Assembly (NCBI GenBank): GCA_035995025.1 | Contig: DASYKY010000113.1 | Location: 1-64,000, forward strand | DNA: 64,000 bases | Direction: 5' to 3' | Origin: Actinophytocola sp035995025 | GTDB lineage: Bacteria; Actinomycetota; Actinomycetes; Mycobacteriales; Pseudonocardiaceae | Part shown: piece by piece, positions 53,589 to 62,422 of the stretch | How the letters are laid out: the number at the start of each line of letters is the position of its first letter | Position numbering within the stretch: position 1 is the first letter of the stretch | Program-made: the position numbers and the translations under genes | Notes under the pieces: model-generated | What the model was told of the DNA's origin: nothing | Databases searched by the model: none | What the model saw: the letters and a program-made list of their open reading frames with translations, nothing else

Positions 53589-54646
53589 GACAGCACCGAC
53601 TCGTACACCTGCCGGTGCTGTCGTGCGATCTGGTGCCGCTCCCGCTTGCGCTGGGCCGGATCTGCTCGCCATTCCGGTCTCTTGTCGTGGCACAGGCGGA
53701 CTGCGTCGGCCAGCGTGGTGGCGTCCAAGCCGGTCTCGTCGTGGTGATAGGTGAGGCAGGGGCGTTGTTGTGCATAGAAACCACAGGTGGAGGTGGCGAC
53801 CGTCGTACCGAGGTCGTAGCAGGCTTCCAGCCACCCGGAATGGGTGCCGAACGCGTAGGGAAGCACGGACAGATCCAGGTCGGCCAGGTAGCGCCACAGC
53901 TCGACGTCGGTGAAGAAGTCGTGCACGTGCAGCGAAAGGCGGCCGGCCGTGTGCCATCTCCACAGTGCCGCCACGAGGTCGGGATCGTGCCGGTGCCCGT
54001 TCGGGTCGACGACCTCGGCGTGGATGTCCACCCGTAACCGGGTATCGGGCAGCTCGGCGACGACGTCGCACAGCACCTCGATCACCGGCAGCGGCGCCAT
54101 GTTGGGACGCAGGCTCTTGAGGTGCACACCGACCGTGAACGGATGGGCACGGGGCGGCGGGATGTCGGACGGCTCGACCACGTGTGGGTGCGGGATCACC
54201 TCGGCGTGCCGGCCCCAGGTGGCTTTGATGGTCCGGGCCGCCCCGGGGGTGAGTGTCACCAGGGCGTCGGCGGCGGGGATCAGAATGTCGAGCTGGCGGC
54301 GGTGCGTTGCGGTGTCCCGGTGGTGCGGGTTGCGCAGGTCGTGCACGGTGAACACGAACGGCTTGTGCAACTCGCGCAAGGTCGCGGTGATCTCGGTCAA
54401 CTCGTCCGGAGTCGCGGCGTCGAAACCGAAGTGCAGATGGAAGATGTCGAATTCGGTGTGGTGGGCGAGGATCCAGCGTGGATCGAGCATCGCCGGTGGC
54501 CACCAGCGCTGGGCGGTGCTAGGCGCACCGCACGGCGTAGGGTCGGCGAGCCGCGTGACGCCGTCCGCTCCGCCCGGATCGCTGAGGTGCTTGACGTAGA
54601 CGTGACCACGTGGGACTGACGCCACATTGATGGACTGCGCAACCAT
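53585..54646 (-). CDS. Glycosyltransferase, first gene of the four-gene set
   Basis: The 353-residue protein looks like a GT-B enzyme: EFDIFHLHFGFDAATPDELTE, FVFTVHDLRNPHHRD, and a C-terminal half with DLDLSVLPYAFGTHSGWLEACYDLGT, where the donor E-x7-E is modified. The start ATG is at 54646. It is translationally coupled to the next gene (GTGA). The set probably builds one oligosaccharide. Confidence 0.8.
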   Translation of the reverse strand: MVAQSINVASVPRGHVYVKHLSDPGGADGVTRLADPTPCGAPSTAQRWWPPAMLDPRWILAHHTEFDIFHLHFGFDAATPDELTEITATLRELHKPFVFTVHDLRNPHHRDTATHRRQLDILIPAADALVTLTPGAARTIKATWGRHAEVIPHPHVVEPSDIPPPRAHPFTVGVHLKSLRPNMAPLPVIEVLCDVVAELPDTRLRVDIHAEVVDPNGHRHDPDLVAALWRWHTAGRLSLHVHDFFTDVELWRYLADLDLSVLPYAFGTHSGWLEACYDLGTTVATSTCGFYAQQRPCLTYHHDETGLDATTLADAVRLCHDKRPEWRADPAQRKRERHQIARQHRQVYESVLS

Positions 54647-54838
54647 GCGGCGGCTCTCCTTTCGTCGCTGGGGACGTAGCGGCCGCGCTGTTGGACCGGC
54701 ACACGCGAGAGGCGGCTACCCATCCACCCGGTGCGAAAACGCAGACCATTGGCGATGGTGCCCGGTAGGCGGCGCATGGCGGAGGGCGCCGCCCAGTCGT
54801 GGCCGTTTGGTGGGCAGCCCAGTGGGCATACAGCATCC

Positions 54839-55069
54839 ATGGACACGATGGAAGCTCCCAGCCTGTCGGAAATCCTGGACGACCTGACGTTCCCGGCAGA
54901 CAAGTGGCAGATCACCACCTGCGCCGATCTCTACGGCGCCGACGTGCATACCCGCCGGGCGCTCTACGGGTTGCCCGCACACCGCTACCAAAGCGCGAAC
55001 GACGTCACCACCACGCTCGCCGGGACCGTCGACGAAATCGCCACATCCGCCCGCGCGACAGCCGGCTGA
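54839..55069 (+). CDS. DUF2795-like small protein
   Basis: The 76-residue protein reads ILDDLTFPADKWQITTCADL then RRALYGLPAHRYQSANDV. This is the pattern of DUF2795 proteins, small helical proteins often found in stress regions. The frame is open further upstream, but family similarity begins here. It is divergent from the glycosyltransferase operon. Confidence 0.7.
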   Translation: MDTMEAPSLSEILDDLTFPADKWQITTCADLYGADVHTRRALYGLPAHRYQSANDVTTTLAGTVDEIATSARATAG

Positions 55070-55188
55070 GCAGAGGTTCCGCACAGGTGGGAGCGGCCAC
55101 CGGCCCGGTGAGATCGCCGAGCGGTACGCGGCCACCGTCGCGGCCCCGGACCGGATCGGCGCTCGGTCCGGGGCCGCAGATCAAATGA

Positions 55189-55878
55189 TCAGTGCCCGCC
55201 CTGTTGTCGCTGAACGGACGACTTCGCCTCCTCCGCACGGTCGCCGACATCGCTCGCCGCGTTCTTGGCCTCGTCCGCGACTGTGCCCGCCGCGTCCGTG
55301 GCCGTGTCCTTGACGGACTCGACGGCCTGTTGTGCAGGCTCGCGCATGTTGTCGCGAACCTCCTCCGCGGCGTGACCCAGGTGTTCGGCCACCGGTCTGC
55401 CGTACTCCTGAGCCGCGTCCTTCGCCTGCTCGGCCAGCTGCTGCTCGACCTTGCTCGCCGGCACGAGCGACGACAACAGCCAGCCGGCGCCGAACGCGAT
55501 CAGTCCGGCGGCCAGCGGGTTACCCTCGGTGCCACGCCGGATGGCCTGCGGTGCCTCCTCGACGGCCTGCGCCACACTGGAAGCCGCCGACGACGTGTTG
55601 TCGGCCAGCGTCGACGCCCCTTCGCCGATCTTCTCCTGCGCGGTCGAGATGGCTCCGCCGGTTGTGGAGCCACCGCCCGTCATGGAGCCACTGCTGGTCG
55701 TCGTGCCCATGACCCGCTCGCGCATGTTCGTCATCGCCCGGCGGGCGTGGCTCATCCGCCGGTGCACGATGCGGCCAGGAGTCACCTTGTCGGTCAGCCT
55801 GTCCACATCGGAGCTCAGGTTCCGTTGTGTGCGTTCGATGTCGCGGCGGATCAGGTCCGGGTCGTCGGGGTTGGTCAT
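55189..55878 (-). CDS. DUF3618-containing membrane-associated protein
   Basis: The 229-residue protein starts with DPDLIRRDIERTQRNLSSDVDRLTDKVTPG, the DUF3618 motif. A Ser/Gly/Thr-rich linker follows, then one short hydrophobic segment (AAGLIAFGAGWLLSSLV) and a long Ala/Glu/Lys helix (AEQAKDAAQEYGRPVAEHL onward, LEA-like repeats). ATG 55878 overlaps the preceding stop. It is the third gene of an envelope operon. Confidence 0.82.
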   Translation of the reverse strand: MTNPDDPDLIRRDIERTQRNLSSDVDRLTDKVTPGRIVHRRMSHARRAMTNMRERVMGTTTSSGSMTGGGSTTGGAISTAQEKIGEGASTLADNTSSAASSVAQAVEEAPQAIRRGTEGNPLAAGLIAFGAGWLLSSLVPASKVEQQLAEQAKDAAQEYGRPVAEHLGHAAEEVRDNMREPAQQAVESVKDTATDAAGTVADEAKNAASDVGDRAEEAKSSVQRQQGGH

Positions 55879-56345
55879 GATCGCTCCTCGTGGGGCTTGA
55901 TCGCATCCGGTACCTGCTTGAGGGTGTCCACGGTGCGTTCGGGCATGGGGTTGAGCTCGCGCAGGTGCTTGCGGCCGGTGAGGTAGAGAACGGCTCCGGC
56001 GACGGCCCACACCAACGCGACGACCAGCGCGGCGAGACCCTCGTCCATCACGTTGGCGAGTGCCCACCATGCTGCGAAGGACAGGAACAGCAGAACCATG
56101 TAGCCGGCGAAACCGGCACCACCGAGCATGCCGGCACCCTTGCCGGCCTTCGTCGCCTCTTGCTTGATCTCGGCCTTCGCGAGGGCCAGCTCCTGGCGTA
56201 GGAGGGTGGACAGGTCGCGGGAGATGTCGCCGAGCATCTGGCCGACCGACGCGTTCTCGACGTCGGCGTCCGTGGAGGTCGGCAGTCCGGAGACGCCGGA
56301 TGTCGGGACCCCACGTGATGTCGGCGGAGTCACGGGGCCACTCAT
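55875..56345 (-). CDS. Phage holin/Holin-X-like membrane protein
   Basis: The 156-residue protein has a cytoplasmic helix (DISRDLSTLLRQELALAKAE) and two membrane helices (GFAGYMVLLFLSFAAWWALA; LAALVVALVWAVAGAVLYL). It ends in a polar tail, the layout of the actinobacterial DUF1469/Holin-X family. These are house-keeping envelope proteins despite the name, so this is not evidence for a prophage. Overlaps both neighbours by ATGA. Confidence 0.85.
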   Translation of the reverse strand: MSGPVTPPTSRGVPTSGVSGLPTSTDADVENASVGQMLGDISRDLSTLLRQELALAKAEIKQEATKAGKGAGMLGGAGFAGYMVLLFLSFAAWWALANVMDEGLAALVVALVWAVAGAVLYLTGRKHLRELNPMPERTVDTLKQVPDAIKPHEERS

Positions 56346-57085
56346 CGGTTCACCGGCCCGGGATTTTGCGTGGGCGCCTCGTGCCACGTGTTCGGTGGGG
56401 TCACCGGCGGGGGAGCGGACGGCGCGGCGTAGCTGGGCGGCCGTGACCCGGTCCCCGGCTGTCCCCCCGCGGCACCCAGCGTGGGCGCCGTGTACGGATC
56501 CGGTGTCGTCACCTGCGGCGGATTGTGCGTCCGCGCGGCGGCCGGCTCACTACCCGAACCCTTCGAGCCGTCGCTCGCGGCAGCCACCGCGCCGCGGGTC
56601 AGCCGGCCGACGAGCACTCCGGCGATTGCGGCACCGGCAAGGAAAGCGCCGGGCTTGCGGCGGGCGAAGCGGCGCACCTCGTCGAGCAGCGCGCCGGGTT
56701 CGCGCTCGTCGAGCCAGGTCGCGACGCCGTGGGCTCGCTCGGCTGCCTGGCGCGCGATCTCGGGCGCGAGGCCTTCGCCGTCGGCCTTCTGGGACATGTC
56801 ACGCAGTTGGCCGGCGAGGGTGTGCAGGCCGCTCGCGGCTTTACGCTGCCCTTCCCGAGCCTGGTCGACGAGCTGGGTCCGGCCCTCCTGCATCAGGTCC
56901 CTGGCCTGCTCGGCGGTCGCCGAAGCGACCCGCTTGGCCTGGTCGCCCGCCGTTTCGCCGACCTGCCCGCCACTCTGCGCCGCGGTCCGTGCGACGTCGG
57001 TCGCCTCGCGTCGTGCGACCTCCGGGGTGGACGGTGTCTCCTGTTGTCTGTGCGGCGGTGAGTATCCGCCGGTTGACTGAGTCAT
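56342..57085 (-). CDS. Ala/Gln-rich envelope protein, first gene of the operon
   Basis: The 247-residue protein has long amphipathic helices (ARREATDVARTAAQSGGQVG, AEQARDLMQEGRTQLVDQAR) resembling apolipoprotein/LEA repeats. A single hydrophobic segment (GAFLAGAAIAGVLVGRLTRG) follows near residue 160, then a Pro-rich tail. GGAGG precedes ATG 57085. It probably peripherally coats or spans the membrane with its two operon partners. Confidence 0.75.
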   Translation of the reverse strand: MTQSTGGYSPPHRQQETPSTPEVARREATDVARTAAQSGGQVGETAGDQAKRVASATAEQARDLMQEGRTQLVDQAREGQRKAASGLHTLAGQLRDMSQKADGEGLAPEIARQAAERAHGVATWLDEREPGALLDEVRRFARRKPGAFLAGAAIAGVLVGRLTRGAVAAASDGSKGSGSEPAAARTHNPPQVTTPDPYTAPTLGAAGGQPGTGSRPPSYAAPSAPPPVTPPNTWHEAPTQNPGPVNR

Positions 57086-57294
57086 CTCTGCCTCCTGGAT
57101 CTGCTGGAAGCGCTCGGCTACCCGGCGATTCGCGCCACAACCCACATTCCAGATCGTGTTTCCAACAAGCGACATATGTCTTTGTGCACGTTTATGCCGA
57201 GAGTCACGACTCGTGCTCATTCGGTCATCTCCTGCGGGCAGCCGGCTGGTTCGCGCAACTCCGCGGCCAGCGCTGCACACTTGATCGGGTTCGC

Positions 57295-57576
57295 GTGACG
57301 GCCGAGGTGCACGGCGAGCGGGTGGACGCAGACGCCTTGGTGCGTTCCGACGAGACGAAGCGGCAGCTCAGCTGGGGCGCCGAAGGTCCCGACGACTACC
57401 ACGGTGAACTCCAGGTCGACGACATCGCGCCGGGGCGCAGCCGGATCACCGTTTCACTGCACAGCGTGCGCGAAGCCGACGGCGACGAGGTGCAGCGGGG
57501 TCTTGTTCACACGGTCGCCGCACTGGCGCAGGCGGCCACAGCCGACGACGTGGCGTCGCGCGAACGCGGTGACTGA
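57295..57576 (+). CDS. SRPBCC-like fragment or short protein
   Basis: The 93-codon frame reads VTAEVHGERVDADALVRSDE, RQLSWGAEGPDDYHGELQV and ITVSLHSVREADGDEV. This resembles the second half of actinobacterial SRPBCC (polyketide-cyclase-like) proteins. The N-terminal strand and helices are absent upstream, so this may be a truncated gene. The GTG start is a guess. Confidence 0.4.
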   Translation: MTAEVHGERVDADALVRSDETKRQLSWGAEGPDDYHGELQVDDIAPGRSRITVSLHSVREADGDEVQRGLVHTVAALAQAATADDVASRERGD

Positions 57577-57682
57577 CGCACCGGAGAATCATTGTCATCC
57601 AGGCGCCGCCGGCGGGGTTTCGGGGCGGCGGCGGCGGGTATGCGGCTCGCGTCCGTGCTGCTTCGTGTGGAGGGATGGCCGT

Positions 57683-58183
57683 ATGCCGACTGACGCGATC
57701 GTCTTGCTCAAGCAGGACCACAAGGAGATACGCAAGCTTTTCCGCGAGTTCGAACAGGCCGGCGATCGTGCGTTGAAGCGCAAGGGGCAGCTCGTCGATC
57801 GCATCCTCGAAGCGCTCACGGTGCACACGTATATCGAGAACGAGTGCATGTACCCTGAGGTCCGCAAACTCCTGCCGGACCTGGAGGACGACGTTCTCGA
57901 GTCCTATGAGGAGCACCACGTCGCCGATGTGCTGTGTATGGAGCTTGCGATGATGGGCCCCGATGACGAGCGGTTCGACGCAAAGACGACCGTGCTCATC
58001 GAGAACGTCAGCCACCATATGGACGAGGAGGAGCAGGACTGGTTTCCGAAGGTCCGTGGTGGGCTCGGTCGCAAGCAGCTGCAGGAGATCGGCGAACGCA
58101 TGCTGGCACTGAAGGCGAAGGCGCCCCGCAAGCCCGCACAGCCCAGTGCCCTCAAGAAGGTGGTCGACGCCGTGGTGTCCTGA
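57683..58183 (+). CDS. Hemerythrin HHE domain protein
   Basis: The 166-residue protein has the diiron ligand pattern of HHE proteins: LLKQDHKEIRKLFREFE, ALTVHTYIENECMYPEV, ESYEEHHVADVLCMEL and SHHMDEEEQDWFPKV. It may sense or buffer oxygen or NO. GGAGGG lies ten bases before ATG 57683. The tail is Lys/Pro-rich. Confidence 0.92.
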   Translation: MPTDAIVLLKQDHKEIRKLFREFEQAGDRALKRKGQLVDRILEALTVHTYIENECMYPEVRKLLPDLEDDVLESYEEHHVADVLCMELAMMGPDDERFDAKTTVLIENVSHHMDEEEQDWFPKVRGGLGRKQLQEIGERMLALKAKAPRKPAQPSALKKVVDAVVS

Positions 58184-58645
58184 TCCAGGACGGGCACTGG
58201 TCGTCGTCGGGACGCTGGCGAGGGGCTGACCCGGTCGGCGCCGGCACGTCCGTCGGCCGGGCCGAGGGTCGCTCAACGTCGGGCGCACCTCGGTGAGCGG
58301 AACGTCCGCAGCACGCCGCCGCCCTCCGGACGGGCATGTCCGGCCACACTGCCGCGGCGGCACGCCTTCCCGGTTGCGGCGGCCAAGGTCGGCACTCGAC
58401 ACCGGTTGCCCGCGCGCATGCGCTCGCCGCACGGGGCCGCCTTCGGTGCCGGCGGCGAACAGCTCGTGGAGTTCGGCGTCCTCAGACGACGCGCCCGCCA
58501 TCCGCGCACCACCGCACTGGTCGGCGAGAAGAGGAGTTCATCGCCGCGATCACCGGGGACTTCGCCAATGTGCGAGCCGAGGTCGTCCAGTTCGACAGCG
58601 CGGTCGCGTGGACGAAACGTTCGCTCGCGACGGATTTCCCTTGCG
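58184..58645. other. Gene-free interval
   Basis: No convincing gene is seen in these 462 bases on either strand. A short plus frame near 58540-58610 (EFIAAITGDFANVRAEVVQF) looks protein-like but has no start and leads nowhere, so it may be a remnant. Confidence 0.4.
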
Positions 58646-59029
58646 TTAGAAGGATTCCGCGCCGATTGAGGTTCGGCGGACGACGCCATCCCCCAAACCG
58701 GTCGCCTTCAACAGCCGGGCGATTGCCGGGTTGTCGACGACCTCGAACCGCCGTCCGGCCGTTGACGACCGCATGGCTGTTTCGTGGAGTAACCGCGCTC
58801 CCACGACACCACAGAACCCGACGTCCGACAGGTCGATGACCAGCCACGGCTCCTCTTCGTGGCCGGCCAACTCCTTCTCGAGCCGAGAGATGTTGGACAG
58901 GTCAATCTCTCCGCGCACGGTGGCCACGACAAGATCGTCCCGGTGCCGTTGCGCGGTGACGTACACCGCCGCCGTCGGCTCGTGGTCGACGATCGGGATC
59001 ATTGCGGTTGTTGGGGTCGGCTCCGCCAT
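58646..59029 (-). CDS. STAS domain protein (anti-anti-sigma factor type)
   Basis: The 127-residue protein has the STAS pattern: VVATVRGEIDLSNISRLEKEL, WLVIDLSDVGFCGVVGARLLHE and FEVVDNPAIARLLKATGL. The residue normally phosphorylated in SpoIIAA-type proteins (D-S/T-S/A) corresponds to GFCGV, where Cys replaces Ser or Thr, so regulation may differ. GGAG precedes ATG 59029. No anti-sigma kinase gene is adjacent. Confidence 0.85.
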   Translation of the reverse strand: MAEPTPTTAMIPIVDHEPTAAVYVTAQRHRDDLVVATVRGEIDLSNISRLEKELAGHEEEPWLVIDLSDVGFCGVVGARLLHETAMRSSTAGRRFEVVDNPAIARLLKATGLGDGVVRRTSIGAESF

Positions 59030-59279
59030 GGTGTCTCCTGCGGCCGAGCGGGAAGCGGTGCCTGAGCTGCCGAGTCCCCGCGCTGGAAGTATGGATGCGG
59101 CACGGCTCATGGCTTGACCGTTCATTTCGACTGTACGTCACGACGGCGCGTTTCGCCTGTCTCGCGGCATCGCGCAGACCGGCAACCGCGGTTGATCAGC
59201 TCTGAACACGCTGTGGTTCCAGGGCTGAAAGGCGGGAACACTTCCGCCGAGAGTCGTTCAACGGCCGGAAGGGACAGTC

Positions 59280-60179
59280 GTGGCTGAGGACCAGTACGCC
59301 CAGCGGGATCCGCGGAATCAGTACCCGCGGCCGGGGGAACAGCGGGGGCAGGAGCAAGGGCATCCGGGCACGGGTGAGGTGATGGGGCCTGAGCCGGACC
59401 ACGGGGAGGACTCGTATCGGGGCAGCGGCCGGCTGGTGGATCGCAAGGCGGTGATCACCGGTGGCGACTCGGGTATCGGCCGGGCGGTGGCGGTCGCGTT
59501 CGCACGTGAGGGCGCGGATGTGCTGCTGTCATATCTGGCCGAGGAACAGGACGACGCCGAGAAGACGGCGAAACTTGTGCGGCAGGCCGGTCGCGACGTC
59601 GTGCTGGTACCCGGCGATATCCGGGACGAACAGCACTGCGGCCACATCGTCGAGCGAGCAACGGGGGAGTTCGGCCGAGTCGACGTCCTGGTGAACAACG
59701 CCGCCTTTCAGATGTCGCAGGACGACGGGCTGCTGGGCATCTCCACAGAGCAGTTCGACCGGGTCTTCAAGACGAACATCTACGCGATGTTCTGGCTGTG
59801 CAAAGCTGCGGTGCCGCACATGCGGCCGGGATCGTGCATCATCAACACCTCGTCCATCCAGGCGTTCCAGCCGTCGCCGGCGCTGTTGGACTATGCGTGC
59901 ACCAAGGCCGCGGTCGTGAACTTCACCAAGGCGTTGTCCGCCGACCTGGTGGGCAAGGGCATCAGGGTCAACTCCGTCGCACCAGGTCCGGTTTGGACTC
60001 CACTGATCCCGGCGACCATGCCCGCGGAGAAGGTCGACTCGTTCGGCGGCTCGACCCCGCTGGGCCGCGCCGCGCAGCCAGCAGAACTCGCTCCACCCTA
60101 CGTGTTCCTCGCCTCCCAGGAGTCGAGCTACATCACCGGTGAGGTACTCGGCGTGACGGGTGGCCAGCTACTCACCTGA
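59280..60179 (+). CDS. SDR family oxidoreductase (general-stress YdaD/YhdF type)
   Basis: The 299-residue SDR has a polar N-terminal extension (RPGEQRGQEQGHPGTGEVM) typical of the stress-associated group. It then has VITGGDSGIGRAVAVAFARE, VNNAAFQM, INTSSIQAF and catalytic YACTK, ending in ITGEVLGVTGGQ. GTG 59280 starts the protein. Related proteins are induced by general stress. Confidence 0.92.
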   Translation: MAEDQYAQRDPRNQYPRPGEQRGQEQGHPGTGEVMGPEPDHGEDSYRGSGRLVDRKAVITGGDSGIGRAVAVAFAREGADVLLSYLAEEQDDAEKTAKLVRQAGRDVVLVPGDIRDEQHCGHIVERATGEFGRVDVLVNNAAFQMSQDDGLLGISTEQFDRVFKTNIYAMFWLCKAAVPHMRPGSCIINTSSIQAFQPSPALLDYACTKAAVVNFTKALSADLVGKGIRVNSVAPGPVWTPLIPATMPAEKVDSFGGSTPLGRAAQPAELAPPYVFLASQESSYITGEVLGVTGGQLLT

Positions 60180-60564
60180 GGAGCCATCGCCCTGGGATTG
60201 GCCACAGTGGCGTTGGGATGGTCATCGCCGTGTTCGTCACGACTGCGTTGTATCCGGCCGTGGACTGGATGCGACGGCCTGTGCCCGCGGCACGTGTTAC
60301 TCGTCGGCGCGGTCCTGGGCGGCACTGGTCGTCGGGTTGGTGGGAGGGCGCACTGGTTCTGAGTGGCGTGGCGCCCGACGGCGGCCACCACGGCTGAGAG
60401 TCGGGTGGAGCCGCCAGTTCTGGTACCCGGCGATGGGCGTCCGTGCTGGTGTCGGCCCTGCGGGGTGACCGGTTCGTGTCGCTGCGGACGTGGGTGGTCG
60501 GCACGCGCGACGGCTTCCGGCAATCGGACGCAACGCATCGGATCTGTTGCCCGATGTAACTGGC
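60180..60564. other. Intergenic stretch, no intact gene
   Basis: These 385 bases lie between the SDR and the trypco1 gene. A plus frame from ATG 60218 begins with a hydrophobic start (MVIAVFVTTALYPAVDW) but soon becomes Arg/Trp-rich and stops after about 60 codons; it could be a remnant of a small membrane protein. Nothing else was recognised. Confidence 0.35.
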
Positions 60565-60903
60565 ATGCCTGAGCGGAAGTTGATCGACGTGGTGACCGAG
60601 ACCGGTGAGGTCGTCGCGATAGCGGCCCTGGACCTGGACGGCACGAGCGTGCCGGCGGGCGGCGACGCGAAGGTGGCCGGCGGGCTGCCGAACCTGTCCG
60701 ATGCGCTCGACACGGTCAAGGACTTTGCCGCGAGCCTTCGCGAGAAGCTCGCGGTCGCCCAGCCGACCAAGACCACGGTCGAGCTGTCGGTTACCTTCGG
60801 AGTGCGTGCGGGCAAGCTCACCGCGTTGTTCGTGGACGGCAAGGCCGACGGGACGATGACGCTGACTCTGGAGTGGGACCGCAAGGACCCGCAGGACAAG
60901 TAG
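60565..60903 (+). CDS. Trypsin-co-occurring domain protein (CU044_2847/trypco1 type)
   Basis: The 112-residue protein (ERKLIDVVTETGEVVAIA ... LSDALDTVKDFAASLREKL ... VELSVTFGVRAGKLTALF) matches the small trypco1/CU044_2847 family. Members typically occur next to trypsin-like proteases in actinobacterial conflict loci, as here (11-base gap). It may be a substrate or regulator of the protease. Confidence 0.82.
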   Translation: MPERKLIDVVTETGEVVAIAALDLDGTSVPAGGDAKVAGGLPNLSDALDTVKDFAASLREKLAVAQPTKTTVELSVTFGVRAGKLTALFVDGKADGTMTLTLEWDRKDPQDK

Positions 60904-60913
60904 AGGTGAACGC

Positions 60914-62422
60914 GTGCGCACGTTTCGTACCCGGCACCGCGAGGCGCTGATCGCGGCGACGGTGCGGCTGGTCACCTTGGCCAGGAATGGAACGGCGTAC
61001 CGCAACGGCACCGGGTTCTTCATCGCGCCAGGCCGGGTGGTCACCTGCGCGCACGTGGTACCGGAGCTCGACGGCGCCGTCTACCTGGCCTACTGCCGTG
61101 GCGAGGAGCTCGCCGCCACGGTCCTCGCGCGCGAACCGGCCAAGGGCGCCGACAAGCTGTTCTCCTTCCCCGACGTCGCGCTGCTCGAGGTGGAGCTCGC
61201 CGATCACCCGTCAGTGGCCTTGCGCACCGCCCTGCCGGACAACGAGGACCAGCTCTACGCCTACGGTTACCCATTGCTGGACGGGCGGCCGTTCGCCGAT
61301 CACATGTTCCTGCGCGCGGTGGCCCCGCTGACCGAGGTCGGGTCCGGCAACGAGTTCCTCAAGACCACCGGCGACCAGGTCCGCGGCGGCGCGAGCGGCT
61401 CGCCGGTGCTCGACGACACCACCGGCGAGCTGGTCGGCATGATCAACCAGACCAGGGACCAGAACCAGAACCTCGGCGCGGTGCTCGTCCCGACGGCGGG
61501 CATCCTGGACGCGCTCGGGCAGGCGGCGCCGACGCTGGCCGAGGACAACGCGGCCGCGACCGAGGAGACCGACAGCGCTGCCGCGGTCCGCCGCCGGCTG
61601 CGGTGGGTCCTGCAGGATCTGCGCAACGTGCTGGCCGTCGTGGACAAGGTGCACCAGCAGTCCATGTTGATGAAGCTCTTCGGCGAGCCGCCCCAGCGGT
61701 TCGAGCTGGACGACGTCGCCGACGCGCTGCTGAACCTGCAGCTCGACGAGCTCACGGCCGGCCTGCGGGAGCTGGCCCGCGCCGCCCGCGACGTCGACGC
61801 CCCCGAGCGGCTGCTCGGGTACACCGCCCCGTTCGCCTGGATCACCAGCCGGCCGTGGGTCGAGCCGGACGTCGCCGAGCAGCTCGCCGCGGAGCGCCGC
61901 AGCGCCGAGCCACGGGTGATCCGCCTGCCGGTCAGCTGCAACCGCAGCGTGCAACTGCACCTCAGCCGGGCCGGCGTCGACGGTGCCTGGACAGCGGTGC
62001 CGCTCACCGGGCGGGACGGCGCGGACGACCCGGAGACCGGCCTGCCCGCCCGGCTGGTGGACGGGATCCGGTGCGAGCTGCTCGATCGGGTCGACGCCGA
62101 CTACGACCCGGCCGATCCCGCGGACATCCGGCGCGCCTGGCTCGAGAACGTGGACGACCTGCGGACCTACGCCAAGGAATGGGCGTTCATCCTTCCACCG
62201 GAGTCGGCGGACACGGCCCTGGTCGCCGGGCTGCGCAGGCACTTCGCGCCGTTCATCTTCCTGACCACGGATCGCCAACCGTCCGCGGCGCGGCTGGAGA
62301 ATCCGGCGATGCTCCCGCTGCCGACCCCACAGCAGCCGCTGCACGGCAAGGACGACGAGTCGCTGTACGACCGCAGCCGCAGGATGATCTACACCGCTGC
62401 CGACAGAAGGGTCACCCGGTGA
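60914..62422 (+). CDS. Trypsin-like serine protease with C-terminal effector-associated region
   Basis: The first 210 residues are a trypsin-like domain with catalytic His in VVTCAHVVPEL, Asp in FPDVALLEVEL and Ser in GGASGSPVLDD. Residues 215-290 are a helical EAD-like spacer (RRRLRWVLQDLRNVLAVVDK). Residues 300-502 resemble VMAP-type C-terminal regions (RSVQLHLSRAGVDGAWT, WAFILPPESADTALV). There is no signal peptide, so it acts inside the cell. Start GTG 60914. It is coupled by GTGA to the ATPase gene. Confidence 0.85.
   Translation: MRTFRTRHREALIAATVRLVTLARNGTAYRNGTGFFIAPGRVVTCAHVVPELDGAVYLAYCRGEELAATVLAREPAKGADKLFSFPDVALLEVELADHPSVALRTALPDNEDQLYAYGYPLLDGRPFADHMFLRAVAPLTEVGSGNEFLKTTGDQVRGGASGSPVLDDTTGELVGMINQTRDQNQNLGAVLVPTAGILDALGQAAPTLAEDNAAATEETDSAAAVRRRLRWVLQDLRNVLAVVDKVHQQSMLMKLFGEPPQRFELDDVADALLNLQLDELTAGLRELARAARDVDAPERLLGYTAPFAWITSRPWVEPDVAEQLAAERRSAEPRVIRLPVSCNRSVQLHLSRAGVDGAWTAVPLTGRDGADDPETGLPARLVDGIRCELLDRVDADYDPADPADIRRAWLENVDDLRTYAKEWAFILPPESADTALVAGLRRHFAPFIFLTTDRQPSAARLENPAMLPLPTPQQPLHGKDDESLYDRSRRMIYTAADRRVTR

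Noticed and set aside
55875..56345. Holin-like gene as evidence for a prophage
   Set aside because: Actinobacterial Holin-X/DUF1469 proteins are envelope proteins. No capsid, tail, terminase or integrase genes are present.
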